In this document: positions 35,056 to 47,350 of the stretch, in pieces
Position numbering within the stretch: position 1 is the first letter of the stretch
Layout of the letters: each line of letters starts with the position of its first letter
Assembly (NCBI GenBank): GCA_025175895.1
Contig: JAKLTH010000216.1
Location: 926,001-990,000 of the forward strand
DNA: 64,000 nt
Source: Wurfbainia villosa
Lineage: Eukaryota > Streptophyta > Magnoliopsida > Zingiberales > Zingiberaceae
Direction: 5' to 3'
The notes under the pieces: model-generated
What the model was told of the DNA's origin: nothing
Databases searched by the model: none
Seen by the model: only the letters and a program-made list of their open reading frames with translations
Made by a program: the position numbers and the translations under genes

Positions 35056-37700
35056 CAGGGAAGCCCCGACATCACTCCTTGGATGTGCTAAGCCCTTTGT
35101 TGTCTCTTTACCAGTATTGATAAACTGAATCATTGCCTTAATTTCCTATTGCACGACATGTTGCGGATTACTCTTGCCATCTCTAATGCATGGTGTTTCT
35201 TTACTGTGTATGTTCACTTTATTTCAAGACCTGTCTATTATCACTTTATGTGGTTGTTTAACATTGCCTACTTTATGTGTGTGTCCTTGTAAGCTTTTTC
35301 ATGCAGGGCCTCTGTGTCTGTCAATCCATTTAGGTTAAATTAGGCCTCAGATTGTTAAATTCAGCATATCTATGTAATCTAAGTGATAGGATTTTGTGCT
35401 GTAGATTTTATAAATGTATATATATAAACATTTTACTGAAGTTTAGAGGGATGTTCGTATGTGCATTTACTTTCTAAAACCTCTCCAAGATAAGGATGGA
35501 AGTCAACCACTCAGCGAATGTCCAAATCATTTCTGTCTAATACATGCTGTGGAATAAGTTCAGTTGCAGTTTCTTTTAATCACATGTTATATTCTTGCAT
35601 CTGATGTACAATTAACTTTTGCCAGGTGGTTAATATTTAGCTAGTTTTGGTGTCATAGTTACGTTATGATATGATTATAGAGTACATAATATGTAGGTTA
35701 TCAGATTTTGATCCTTGTTTCTCTTTGATGCATACTCTGTTAGTCCTCAGTCTTTGTTTAGCATACTTATGATTATCGACAGTGTCGTCAAATTTTGTTT
35801 GCCTCCAATTATTTTAGGTCGGCTTCATGAATGTTCTTTCGCTATTGAGTTTTATGCAAGGCAATATGATTACTAATATGCAAATTAATTAATTTTTTAC
35901 TTACATTTTCACTTTAATAGATTCAACTATTCTAATGATAGGATCTATTGGTTATTGCTGAACATATCTATACCATCTCTACACTTACTTGCTCTCAAAT
36001 ACTTGTTTTTCTTAATCCAACTCTTTAGAAAAAAAAACAAATATCCTTGAAAGTGATATCTGAGAGGTAACAATACTTTAGTCTATGAATTATATCTATT
36101 TAGGTAATCGTTAGTGGTTACTTTGAGGACCCTTTGATCCAATTCAAGTTTATCAAATCATTCTTGTGCATGTGCTATGAGGCCTTCACTTCAAATGTAA
36201 GATTCTTATTTTATCCATGCTATATCTATATAACATGCAACATAGTATGCATATTGGATAGTGAATTAATGCATAAGCTAATTGCTTTCGATGTTCTATG
36301 TTACCTATCTAGTTTTTGTTCTTTGTTGTCATCTTGATTATTGTAGGTTCATGAGCTGGTAATGTGCATACTAGGCACGTGGTAATTGGTTCATTTGGGG
36401 TAAGTATTTTCATGGATAACACAATAGTGGTTCATAAATGGATGCCTCAAACAACTGAAACAGTGATGCGTTGGTCATTTAATATCCATTGCACTTCCTC
36501 ACCAAAGCGAACTATTCCACTCTTTGCCTTAAGACTCATAGTATTAAGTTGGGGTTTATCCTACTCTTTTACCTCCTCCGAAATGGGGAGTAGGATAAGC
36601 CAAAAATGTTGTTATAAGCCCTATTCTTGTAGTTATTTTTATTACATGCTATATTATCTATCTAAACAAAGGTAAACCTACAATGTCCTATGAAAGTGTA
36701 AACCATGATGGTGTGCAAATTTGCAGCTTCCATCATATGTTTGATATTAGCTTGTGTTTTATTCGCTTATCTGTTCTACCTACCTCAGGCTACATTTTCA
36801 TCTCATCTTATCGATCATGTGAAATGAATATTGGTTCTCTTGGAAGGTTTTGCACCGAATCATTCAGTTCTCGTCTCCTTGATGAAAACTATCAGCAAAA
36901 GAATATTGTGATTTCTTCAAACAACATATAGTTGGTGATCTAAAATTGTGTATTTTCCCGGATACTGTTTCATTCAGATTCTACTATTCTAACCCCTCAA
37001 TTTGCTTTAGTTTCTTACGCTGTTCCTCCATCCTGTTCAAAAGAAAAGAGAAAAAGGCATCCTGCGGTAACTTTTTATGTGCATTTAAATAACTGCAACT
37101 GAGGCTTTAGATGTTTTGTTTCCTTACTACATATGTTGATGATCACTTCTAGAAGACTATTTTAAGAGAGACTTCCATTCTCATAAGGGATTATAGCTTG
37201 GTGAAATACTTCATTATTCAAGTTTTATAGGTGAACTAATGCAAATTTTGATTGCAGTACACTGTGAGTTTCAAAAACTTGTGATAGTGGTTCTTGGTGT
37301 TTGAGTTGTTGGGTTTTACCTTCGTTGAAGAATTGGCTTCTCCCTGAAGGTAGTTTTGTTCTCTTTCCTGTGAGTGCTTATGGAACTACTAAACATTTTA
37401 TTGAGAGTGGTGAATGTATGGGTGGATAGAGAGGTATCAGAAGGGCCGAAGAGGCAAGGCAAAGTCCTGATTTGGTGGCTCCTTTTTGGGCCGTGTCGGC
37501 CCTAACTCGGTCTGTTATGGGCCACGGCTGCTTTTGAGCTGGGCTTGCGGAAGCCCGTTTTCTTTAAGAGAAAATTTTTTTAAAGATTTAAAATAAGAAG
37601 AAAAAAAAAAGGAAAAGGATCATAGAAATGTTTTACAAAATAAAAAAGAATCATGACTTTTTATTTTTAAAGAATAGGTTTATTTTTATTTTTAATTTTT
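35056..37700. other. Intergenic, no gene recognised
   Basis: The RPS17 3' flank is followed by AT-rich sequence in which short open frames show no family signature. A short stem-loop occurs at 36553-36601. A GC-richer block (37440-37560, with GGGCC words) may be an old transposon edge, but I cannot class it. Confidence 0.4.
36553..36601. repeat. Short inverted repeat (14 bp arms)
   Basis: GGTTTATCCTACTC (36553-36566) pairs with GAGTAGGATAAGCC (36588-36601) at 13 of 14 positions around a 21 base loop. It could be the remnant of a MITE or a chance hairpin. Confidence 0.5.
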
Positions 37701-37709
37701 TAAATACAT

Positions 37710-38100
37710 TTTTAAGTATTGCACATTGATTTTGTCCAGCTCACATTTATATTTGGCCTTCTCCATCGGTGTTTTAAAAGAGTTATATGCAAGGTCTTCT
37801 TCGCCACTCTCATGGGGGTCGTTCAATGGTGGTTCGACACTCTAAAAGTATATTTCATTTGGTCTTTTAATGGCTTTGTCGCATTTTTTTTTCTACATTG
37901 CTTTTTCAATTTCAAGAGCAACCCGTCCATTTCTCTGTTTAACTTAAAACAAAAATCATAGGAATCTCTACGAGAGTACATATAATGGTTCATTCGAGCT
38001 ACATTGAATATTCCCTCAGTCGCTCCAAACATTTTAATGGTGGCCTTTGCCCAAGAGAAACCTTCGAAGGAGTATAATGAATTACCATACTAGGCAAAGA
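37710..38100 (+). pseudogene. Degenerate LTR-retrotransposon gag fragment
   Basis: One frame carries a Retrotrans_gag-like order: a CKVFFATLMGVVQWWFDTL block, then FNGFVAFFFLHC, SLFNLKQKS, a stop, ESLREYI, a second stop, FIRATLNIPSVAPN and MVAFAQEKPSK. Functional Ty3/gypsy gag proteins have the same succession (ATL..A..WF..L, F...F...F, SL..L.Q...ESL..Y..RF). Two in-frame stops (near 37960 and 37983) and the missing flanks show it is dead. No LTR was found beside it. Confidence 0.7.
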
Positions 38101-38159
38101 AATATATCAATATGGAAGAGACGCAGTAGATTCACCAGAAGCAAAGAGAGCATCAACCA

Positions 38160-38700
38160 ATAGATGGATTGCGTCAAAGTCCAATCGGATTGCAGTCGGA
38201 CCATGATCGAATTATGATCAGACTGCGATCGAATTTCGACGAATTACGATCGTCAATGTCATGATTGTTGGCAATCGTAATTACACGATTTGAAAGTAAT
38301 CCGATTAAAATCTTTTCGCGATCCGACGGAGAGTCACGTCAGTTAGTAATTGATCGTGATTGCGGCTTACGATATATTTAATTATAATTCAACCGATTCC
38401 GATCAAAATCGCCAGTGTAGTTCATCGGTGAATATAGTCGTAGTTCGATTGATCGATCGACCGACCGATGGCGATGACAACGATGACGACGACCCTGACG
38501 GATTCAAGGGTTAGGCTATAGTGCTTCTCGGAGAAGAAGATGAGCGACGAAAGTACTGTGCATTTTTATTGTTGTGTAATCTCGTTTAATTGAACGATGA
38601 AGAAGATATTGCGCAAGGATTGTCGCCAACAAATATATATATACACACGACTATGATCTCCTATGCGTCTGTGCACGACTCTTTTCATGAATAGTGAATT
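38160..38700. repeat. Unclassified repeat, distant relative of 6234-6912
   Basis: The block is rich in GCGATCG, ATCGTAATT and GACCGA words. It also has a short (TA)n followed by CACACGACTATGATCTCCTAT and GTGCACGACTC, the same order as in the 6234-6912 block. The similarity is by eye and partial. Confidence 0.35.
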
Positions 38701-40739
38701 TACTGTTCACAACAGATTGCGTGTTCATAAGTGCACAGTTGATAGTTGATAGACGTACAAGAGATAATCTCTCCTATATATATATTTTGGTTGTATCATA
38801 TAATTTAAATAATCTCTATAAATTTAATATTAATTTATTAGAAAAGTTAAATGAGATTAAATGTAATAATTTAAAAGTAAAATAATAGTATATTAAAAAA
38901 TTTAAGAGATAAATGAATCAAAAATTATAAATAAATGAATCAATTTATATCGAATCACATTATTAATATTATTATAGTATTATAAATATAAATATTACTA
39001 TTGAAAAAAAAAGTAAATTAAAATAAAAATAAATAAAAGTTTAAAATTTGTTTTTCAACCGTTGAACCAATGATTGAATCACCAGTTCAACTGTCAATTT
39101 TATTCGATGGTTAAAAAAAAAACAAGATGAGTAGGTTACGAGTTGAACCCGTTGAACAAAATTAGGTCCGATTCGGACTTAGCCCGTAGATAGGGATAGA
39201 CACTGAATTGGCTAAGGGCGATGATAAAAATACTCATGCATGGAATTAATGGAGAGATTATTAAATGGCGAAGATAAATATTCAACGAATGATAGAGAAC
39301 GGATGAAATTAAAATACAGTGAGATTGTCGACATTCTAGAAAATCCTTATAATATAGAGTGAAATATTATAATACAATGCATGCACCATCATCAATCTGT
39401 CTAAAGTTGTTATAAAATTCAGAAATTAGGTCAATATTAATGTAATGTGTGATAGACTAACTTGTCTAATTAATAACGGCGATTTATCAAACAACGCTCC
39501 TGAAGTTTGGAATTGTCCAAAAAAATAAGCGCTCCATACTTTCATATTTATTAAATAGTGTCAATTTAAATTTTATCTCAAAGAATATATCATGTAGATA
39601 TCATATCTCGACTCTCTGAGAGTTTGATGAAGGTCTATCTATCCCTAGATGATCCTTCTCCAAATTTAGTTATACGACGTTTTTGTCTAAAATGCATGCA
39701 TATGTCGAAATGCACTAACAATTAATATAATTCCAAGTTAATACGATGAAAACTCTAAGAAAAAAATGTCATTAGAGCCAGGATGTAGAAAATCACCAAC
39801 AAGAACCCTAAAATCTTGAATGATCCTAGATGAGGAGATCTAAGCACCAAAAAATGAAGTTTGAGAGAGCAAACTCGAAAGGAAAAGGCGGCTAGGTGAT
39901 GCATAATCTAGGTTTCGGTGGATTAATGGGAGTTAAAAATGCACTAAAATAAATTAAGTTTTAGAGATAGATCTTTGAAGACGAAATTAAAATCTATTTT
40001 AGATTTACATAAATCTAATATGGATTTGTTATGGAATTATTAATCTGTTTCATTTTGATAAAATATAATGTATGGAAAAAAAATTTAGAAGAAATTTAAA
40101 ATGAATTTAAGCCTAAATTACAAATAAAATCTTATAGATAAAAATAAATATAGATTACAAATAGAATTTGAAACGGTATAATTTTTGTCAAAAAAAAAAA
40201 AATCATTTAAAATTTAACGAAAAATTGAGAGAGGGAAAAAATTTCGTTTCGAATTTATATAGATTAAAGATAGATTTTTGAAACAAAATAGAATTTATTT
40301 CAAATTTATGTAAATCAGAGACGAATTTGTTACGGAATTAATAGTGTGTTACACTTTAATAAAATATAATATTTAAAAAGAAATTTGAAATGAATTTAAG
40401 ATGAAATTGTAAATAAATAAGTATAGATTATAAAATAAATATGAAATTGTATGTATTTTTTAAAAAATAAATATTTCAAATTTAATTCAGATTTGAAATA
40501 AAAAAATATTTCAAATTTATATAAAATTATGAAAATGCAAATATATTTCACTTTAAAATAAATATAATATATAAAAAATTAAGATAAAATGTGAATATGA
40601 AACACATTTTCATATAAATTTAAAATATTGAACATATATTTCCCTTAATTTTATCTGCCCTAATGTTTTTTTTTTCCTATACTTGTATCTTTCAAATTTC
40701 CCTCTGATCTAATTTTCTTTTTCCACTTGATTCGTTGTC
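38701..40739. other. AT-rich intergenic region
   Basis: No coding signal is seen. A fragment at about 39480-39610 (ATTTATCAAACAACGCTC, then CTCCATACTTTCATATTTAT) resembles one arm of the foldback element at 27966-28371. 39950-40620 is low-complexity, made of repeated AAATTTAGA- and TAAATTTGAAA-like words. Confidence 0.45.
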
Positions 40740-40753
40740 AGTCAAACGTCCTC

Positions 40754-41045
40754 TTATGCAAAAGTTGGAACTCTCAATCTAGGAGCCTCCAGTCCCCGTC
40801 CCAAGGAGAATGCACGAAAGGGTTAATCACGGGGCGATCCAACCGGAGATGTTACCCCGCATGGGCTGAGCCTATGGCCTTTGACGGACAGGTACCAACA
40901 GAGGAGGGGGCTCTGCTACGACTGGAGGAAGGATTTTTAATCCTGCCACATCCAGGGATCGAACCCTGCCCTCATCTGCAAGCGTCTTCTGCCTTAACCA
41001 ATCCGTCATCCCCGTAGAGACATAAAAAAAAAAGTTCAAGAAATT
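40754..41045 (-). mobile_element. tRNA-derived SINE with near-perfect B-box (family B relative)
   Basis: On the minus strand the head CTCTACGGGGATGACGGATT contains an A-box (TTGGTTAAGGCAG) and a textbook B-box (GGGTTCGATCCCTGG). Its 3' end GAGAGTTCCAACTTTTGCA matches the tail of family B. A 14 bp duplication with one mismatch (AGTCAAACGTCCTC / AGTCAAACATCCTC) flanks it at 40740-40753 and 41046-41059. About 20 bases with an A/T-run lie between the head and the right-hand duplication. Confidence 0.85.
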
Positions 41046-41059
41046 AGTCAAACATCCTC

Positions 41060-44000
41060 GCAAAGCCATGAGGATGCCTCCGTATGGTCCTCGCGAGGAT
41101 GGCATGATGTTAAACGCAATGTGATATTTGCACAATGAATATGGATCAAATTTCGCTGACAAAATGAAAATATCTATCTCAGATAATATATTGATTTATC
41201 TTCTTCGTAATGGTCATGAAACAGATTAATAAGAGCTATTAAATTGACGATTTTAATTTTTTACATAAAGAATATCTCCGTATGACGTTGTAGTAAAATC
41301 GAAAGTGAATTATTCAGAGAATCATAGTTTCAATTGTAATTTCTGTTTAATTAGTGAGAGAAAAATTAGGAATGTCGAAAAATTGAGATGGAACATCTAT
41401 ATTTTCTTAGATTTATTCAGTGGGTGTCTGTAGGGTCGGGTGCACACAGAACTGGCCCTGAGTCAGAACTACTACCAGATCCTGTCTATTCAGGATTCAA
41501 AAATTTTAAAATTTCATCTAAAACCTTAAAAAAAAATCCGAATTGATTTTGGACGTATATTTTTAAAATTAATTGGAACAGAGTCGTTGAGATTGATATC
41601 CTCCTTTCGGATGGCACGATAGTAAAGATAGAGTGTTTCTTACAGAATGAATTGGATTCGATGTCGGATGAGAAATTTAAAATTCTCTCTGATTTCATAT
41701 GAATGTCTTTTTGTCCTGTCACTGTGTCAAAAGACTTTATCTCTTTTCATCTCTCTGCGATTTATCTTCCTTCTGTCAATATTCTAAGACGATTGACAGA
41801 GAACTATTAATTGGACATATTTTCAACTTTTATATATATTCTCCTTTCGAAAACAAAGTCATATATGAGTTATAAAAAAAAAAAAAAAATTGCCCGCAGG
41901 TGTCTGCGAGTGCCTCGTGCTGCGGCCGCTAGGACAAGATCCTAGAGTCACTAATCGAGTCAGCCCAAGATCGATGTGGCGACCCACGTGGGCACTGACA
42001 CGTTGGCCTATGTAAAGAATTGAAAATTCTTTTCTGAGATTTTTTTTCTTCTTTTCTTTAAATAACTTTTTTATCTTAACTTGATCATCGGACGGAAAAA
42101 GGATCGCGTCGCGTCGGTCATTATGAATGCCCGCCGACGAATATTAACGTGCAGATGCGTAGGCTCGTCGGTCGGCGGTCGGCCGGACGAAAAGAAGAAA
42201 AGAAAGAGTACTGTGCATGGGTGTCCCCATCGATTATATTTGTCTTCATGAATGCAGATGGGATTAATATAGACGTGGATGATGGCCCAGTATCTTTCCA
42301 TTAATTTCTCTCAGTCGTCGTACTCGAACTTTAGCATGGCCAAAAGGTGGTGGTCACACACAGACACACACAGTTAAAGTGGGTACCTAATTAACTACAG
42401 TGCATGGGATATCATTTGTGTAAAAGTTTGAGATTGTCACCAAAATAAAAAAAAATAAAAAAACTCATTCCAACTTCATAAATATAAAAGAAAATATGAT
42501 CATATAATATCTATCCATCTATTATAGTGTATTCTAGTCTAGTCCCTACGGATGATGTAGTAGTTAAGATGTATCATGTATGTTTTAGTATCGAAGATCA
42601 TAGAATCGATTTATCTCTATAGATTTTTATTTATAATTTTGATTATTTTTATATGATTATATTATTTTATCATCTTATTTATTTCAATATAATCGTTGAT
42701 TTTCAAGTGATAAGAGATATCTGACACGTCAATAAAAAGGACATATAACTTGAAATCTAATTATTTTGAAAGCGTAAAGTCTTTATGCGGATTTCAGAGT
42801 TAACAAAAATAATACAATCAATTATCGCATAACTTAAAATTGAATCAAACGACATAAATTATATTTTATTTTTTTAATTTTGATTATAAAATTATTTAAT
42901 AATCATATAATTAAAATTATATGGGATAATTTGAATCAAATGCACCCTCCCTTCCAATTGTTTCATACGGATAATATGATACGGAGTACTATGAGCAAGA
43001 CTTTATGAATGATCGTTTTGATCAAAAGAATGAAGTTTAGTTATATGTATATGTATATGAGTGGGGTTGGCGGTTGTTGATCATCGATTGGATGTCTTCT
43101 CGTGTGACCTTGATAGTAAGTTGTGCTGACTCAAGTTGAGTCCGACCAAATTAGATTCGATGGGCTTATATTAATTATGATGATCATATATATATATATA
43201 TTGATTTTGCGGTGTGATTAGATAACACTTTTAATGTTAGTCATGTCACATATTAAATGTGTATACTTATCTATCTGTATCTCACAGAGGATTTGTCTGT
43301 TCCATATCAAATGGATTAGTCATTTTCAAGGGATTAAGAACCGTTAAGTTAAGTCGGATCTTTAAATCCGCGAAGATCTTCATTCAATTAACAATAACAA
43401 CCAAATCTTTCTTCACGGGTCACACTGTACCACCTAACTTTCTAATGTTTTAAAAATCAAAATGATCCACAACCTTCATTTTTTTAATTTATTTATTTAT
43501 AGATCAACAACGACATATCATGATTTCCAATCTTAACGAAGATCTATCAAATCTCACATTTACCTTAATTAATGTTAAACTACCATGATGAATATCGTAT
43601 CATCAATCTTTAATTAAGTTCCATCTTCCCCTAAAACTATAGTACAACGATAAAGTGTTCAATTAACTCTCAATTATATACGATTTGATCTCAAGTTACA
43701 ACAAATTTATAATTTATTTTTTAAAATAGAATGATAAATTGATACTGTCCACATGAATACTTTTTAATTCACTTTCCTTCTTAGAATGTAAAATAATCAT
43801 AAAAAAATCATCAATGTGACAATTCTATATTTTTTTAAATTAAATTGCACCCTAATCAACTCATTCCTATCCATGCAGAGATGATAATACATAAATTATA
43901 TATCTAAAGGACTTGTCTAAAAAAAAAAAGTCAACGGGTTAATTAACTAAATTTGATGTCCTACTACTTATATTAACTAAATTTGATGTCCTACTACTTA

Positions 44001-44371
44001 TAATAGATAATTTTGTTATTAACTAAACACTTGTGATTATTATTTTTATTATTATTTATTTGGATGAAAATTAAACATTTATTAAGCACGGCGAGTTAGG
44101 CAGACGCTATTAATTGTTATTAATTAAGCATTCATTAACCACCCTCTCAAATTCTTCGCACGACTTCAATCCCATTAAATTTACGTCCTCCATGCTCCCG
44201 CCACGTCATACCGGCGAATCGAGCCGTTTTTCTCGCGATTCGTGCAATCACCAGATCGGACGACCACAGGATGCGGATCACGATAAGTTGAGTGCTCTGG
44301 AGGCGCACCGGAGGGTGATGCTCTGATGACTTATTTTTACCTCTCTGTTTTCCCCTGTTATCTAGAGGGAG
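41060..44371. other. AT-rich intergenic region, no gene recognised
   Basis: The region holds scattered low-complexity sequence and (TA)n near 43189-43200. A possible decayed SINE lies at about 42540-42720 (GTAGTAGTTAAGATGTA then AGAATCGATTTATC), without a readable target duplication. Short open frames (for example minus strand 41486-41722) match nothing I know. The last ~200 bases before 44372 are the probable promoter of the GC-rich gene. Confidence 0.4.
43942..44001. repeat. Perfect 30 bp tandem duplication
   Basis: The 30 bp unit starting ATTAACTAAATTTGATGTCC occurs twice with no change (43942-43971 and 43972-44001), so the duplication is recent. Confidence 0.9.
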
Positions 44372-44908
44372 ATGTGGCCGCCGCTCTCCGCCATCGAAGA
44401 CGCCGGAGCGCCGGCGAGTTCGCGGCAGTTTCCCAGGAGGAGCTGCTGTCTGGATAGCAGTGGATTCTCCTCCGGGAATCAGGCTTCCCCCTACCTCCCT
44501 TCCTCCTCCTCCGTCCCCTTCTCCTGGGAGCGCCGCCCGGGCATCCCCAAGGCCTCAGCCGCGGCCGTCCCATCTGCCGCAGGCACAGGCGGCCTCCGCC
44601 TGCCTCCCGCCCCCGTCGGCTACCACAGGAAGCGCACCGCCTCCGCCGCCGCCGCCCGCGGCGAGGAGGACCCCTTCGCCGTCGCGCTGGTGGAGTGCGC
44701 CAAGCGCCCGCCGGGGCCCTCCATCGAGGAGCTCTTCACGCGGAGCCGCACCGCCTCGGCGCCCCGAAAAAGAGCGGCGCCGCAGTCGGCGGTGTGGTCG
44801 ATCTCCGACCGTCTCGGCCTCCATGCCGCCTCGTGCAAGGCTACGTGCGCCATCGCCGATTCCGCCGTCTACGTCCCCCGACGCCCTTCGAGCCGCCGAA
44901 TCGGCTAA
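44372..44908 (+). CDS. Plant-specific DUF688-like protein, function unknown
   Basis: The single exon encodes 178 residues rich in Ala, Ser, Pro and Arg. The recognisable piece is VPFSWERRPGIPK (about residues 49-61), close to the FSWE.RPG.PK motif that opens many DUF688 and related plant proteins. Other features are a GEEDPFAVALVECAKRPPGP segment and a basic serine-rich C-terminal half. There is no signal peptide or membrane helix. The coding sequence is extremely GC-rich and the flanks are AT-rich, which supports a real exon. The ATG at 44372 follows a purine-rich AGAGGGAG. A loss of C-terminal sequence compared with longer family members cannot be excluded. The molecular role is unknown. 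Confidence 0.7.
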   Translation: MWPPLSAIEDAGAPASSRQFPRRSCCLDSSGFSSGNQASPYLPSSSSVPFSWERRPGIPKASAAAVPSAAGTGGLRLPPAPVGYHRKRTASAAAARGEEDPFAVALVECAKRPPGPSIEELFTRSRTASAPRKRAAPQSAVWSISDRLGLHAASCKATCAIADSAVYVPRRPSSRRIG

Positions 44909-45518
44909 CCGGAACCCGGTCCGGTAACAAGCACGCAGAAAGCACATGTTAGCGAAACGTGATAATTGCACCCCCCCCATGCGATGTATATTAATATCAA
45001 TAGTTAATGCTTTGTGGAAGATTCTAGACCATTTCATCAAAAGCTTGCTATTTATGATTATTATTTTTTATAAAAAAATCAACAATCTCTTTTAATTTCT
45101 GAATCTTTAAAGATCATACATTCTAAAAACCTTTTTTATTGAATAAAATTGATTTATGCAATTGCTCATATTTCGCGCATGATCCGGAGGATATAAAAAG
45201 GGCCATCTGACGGCCCATTTCCATTAAGGCCAGGCCCATTTATATTTCATTCTAAATAACAAAAATGAAAAAAAAATTGATAAAAGAAATAGTTTTAGCT
45301 CTATTATTACTGGGCCACATTAATGCTTTACAAGCATCATATAAAAATGTAAAATTATTAAGTAGAAATTAGTAAATTAAATAATTAAGAATTAATTAAC
45401 CATCAATATTGATATTAGACTCTGCATTATTTTCTTAAATAGTCTTATTACTTGTATCATGATTTAATTGAATCATATGAATAACATTACATGTCATCTA
45501 CTTAGATGTTGATTTGGT

Positions 45519-45735
45519 GCCCTCTTGAAGGACGATTAGTTGACTAGAGCAATGTAGGGACATATGTCGATTCTCGATTTGAAATTTAAAATTCTTATTC
45601 AGACTTAAAAATTTTCTACTGATCTAGTCAACAGGTCAAAGGGTATAGTTCCCCATGATTTAGTTTTTTTTATCATCAGCGAGGGATCAACAGTGAGGAA
45701 CATTAGGAGCGAATATAATTGTTTTTTTGTTAGAG
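45519..45735 (+). mobile_element. tRNA-derived SINE singleton (217 bp)
   Basis: A perfect 17 bp duplication, TTAGATGTTGATTTGGT, flanks the element at 45502-45518 and 45736-45752. Near the head it has a diverged A-box (TAGTTGACTAGAGCA) and then TGTCGATTCTCGA as a B-box. The 3' end carries a T-run (GTTTTTTTG), the tail type usual for plant SINEs. Confidence 0.82.
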
Positions 45736-46076
45736 TTAGATGTTGATTTGGTAATCATGTCATGTTGATGCAGTGTATATTAATAAAATAATCACATGGT
45801 TTTATAAATAATTGAAAAGAGAGGGCTAAAATTGAGTTATATGTATGATAAGTACATAGCAAGGATTAATTTTTTTACTGTTAGATAGAAATATGAGTTA
45901 GAGTCTCTGTCATCCATTATGATCAGACATCGAGATATATGATTGAAGATCGACTATGATTTATTTATCTTTATATTATTATGGAATCGACATTGAAAAA
46001 TATTTGAGACGAATGTTATCATCTTTTACAATAGATAGATAAAGAGAGTTGAGATATTGTTTCAAATTAAAGCGTG

Positions 46077-47350
46077 GCCCTTGCTTCGATACAAGTCAAT
46101 TTACCAGCAAATGCAGATAAAGCTCCATTTGAGTCTATAACATTACCTGAGACCTTTAACCTTGATGCATTGGAGTTAGATGAATCAATCAATCCTGTTG
46201 AGTATGTAATTTTTCACTTAGATTGTGTAGGGAATTCAAGCAGCTGTTAGCTCTCTATTATATTTTTTTTAAAAACTTTTTTCACATATTTTGATACAGT
46301 GACCCAGACAATCACCAAAAAGATCATGAGCAAATAACTTTGGCAGGTCAGTAAACTTTTTTTGATTAAAACAAAGCTGATGTGCAAGATAGGAGTTTGC
46401 TAACAATGGATTTATTGTATTAGGTGAAGCTTCAGCAGGCCAAGATCAGTATGTAGCTTTCTTCATCGAAAAGGTCTCAAATATTTTATGTTTTACATGT
46501 ATCAATATTTTTATAATTTCAGTAATCTAAATACTTAAGCTTTTATATGGATTATATTCCATGATTTAGGATAACAGCACAAACTCATCAGTACAGCCAG
46601 AAACTAGAAATGATGCAGAGGCCATGGAAGAAGAGTAAGGCCTCATGTCAAGTTTCTTACTGAAACACTTTGGCACACTTTTTCTAATATTGCAATTTGA
46701 TGCAGTGTATTGCCACCATTTGATGGTGATCTAGATGCTCTTGTCAGCTCAGCTCAGCTCTAAATTCTGCATCTTTTGAGGGCCCTGGTTCAAATAATCA
46801 TGGCAATGGTTCTTTTCAAACTTTTGATGTGAACAATAATATTCAAGAATTTCAAGAAATTGAGGTTATGCTTGAAAATAACTTGGAGCCTGAGAACCAG
46901 TTAGAGGCAGTGGTGTTGAATTACATGATCATTCTACATCAGTAACAAAGCGAAAGCATAGTCTCGATCGATCCAATACTTGAGGATATTTTGGTTTCTG
47001 GAGAGGAACCTTAATTTGCCTTCGACATCTCATGCCAAACCACCAATGTCTACATTTGATTCCAACATTGCTAACAGGGAGATATCTTCTAGTTAGATTT
47101 CTTTTGTTCTCTGATATATATTTTCCAATTGTTTCAGGGTCGATCAACTAACAATCAATCATTTTCATCAGTGTATGATAATATTGTTTGCGATTCATCT
47201 TATTCTTTCTGTTCGTTGGCTGTTTGGCAGGCCAAGCCTTGCCTCACTTGGAGCTGGAGCTTCAACCTTCACCTCCTGTTAGAGAACAGAAACGAAAGAG
47301 AAGAATCAAAAAACATTCATATGATGAGAAAATTGTATTGGCAAATGCGT
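46077..47350 (+). pseudogene. RAD21/SYN cohesin kleisin gene fragment
   Basis: Blocks separated by intron-like sequence match the middle of plant RAD21/SYN (SCC1 kleisin) proteins: IQVNLPANADKAPFESITLP then ETFNLDALELD (46077-46205), DPDNHQKDHEQITL (46300-46346), EASAGQDQ (from 46424), an acidic block ending AEAMEEE (to about 46637), VLPPFDGDLDALVSSAQL with a stop (46706-46762), and a basic EQKRKRRIKKHSYDEKIVLA block (about 47240-47348). ITLPETF.LDALELD and the R-K-R..YDE..VL motif are typical of this family. The N-terminal SMC3-binding domain and the C-terminal winged helix are absent. A repeated AGCTC causes a frame break near 46750. Because intron positions are kept, it is a duplicated genomic segment, not a processed copy. 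Confidence 0.72.

Noticed and set aside
34507..35133. 208-codon minus-strand frame
   Set aside because: It is antisense to the plastid ribosomal S17 gene and is caused by high GC content.
40860..41010. tRNA gene suggested by the A-box and perfect B-box
   Set aside because: The A- and B-boxes do not sit in a foldable cloverleaf with acceptor stem. The flanking duplications and long body show it is a SINE.
41486..41722. 78-codon minus-strand frame with a Lys/Ser/Phe-rich product
   Set aside because: It lies in an AT-rich intergenic region with no family match or splice partners.
42540..42720. Possible further family B SINE
   Set aside because: A- and B-box-like words are present, but no flanking duplication or tail could be read, so it is mentioned only in the intergenic entry.
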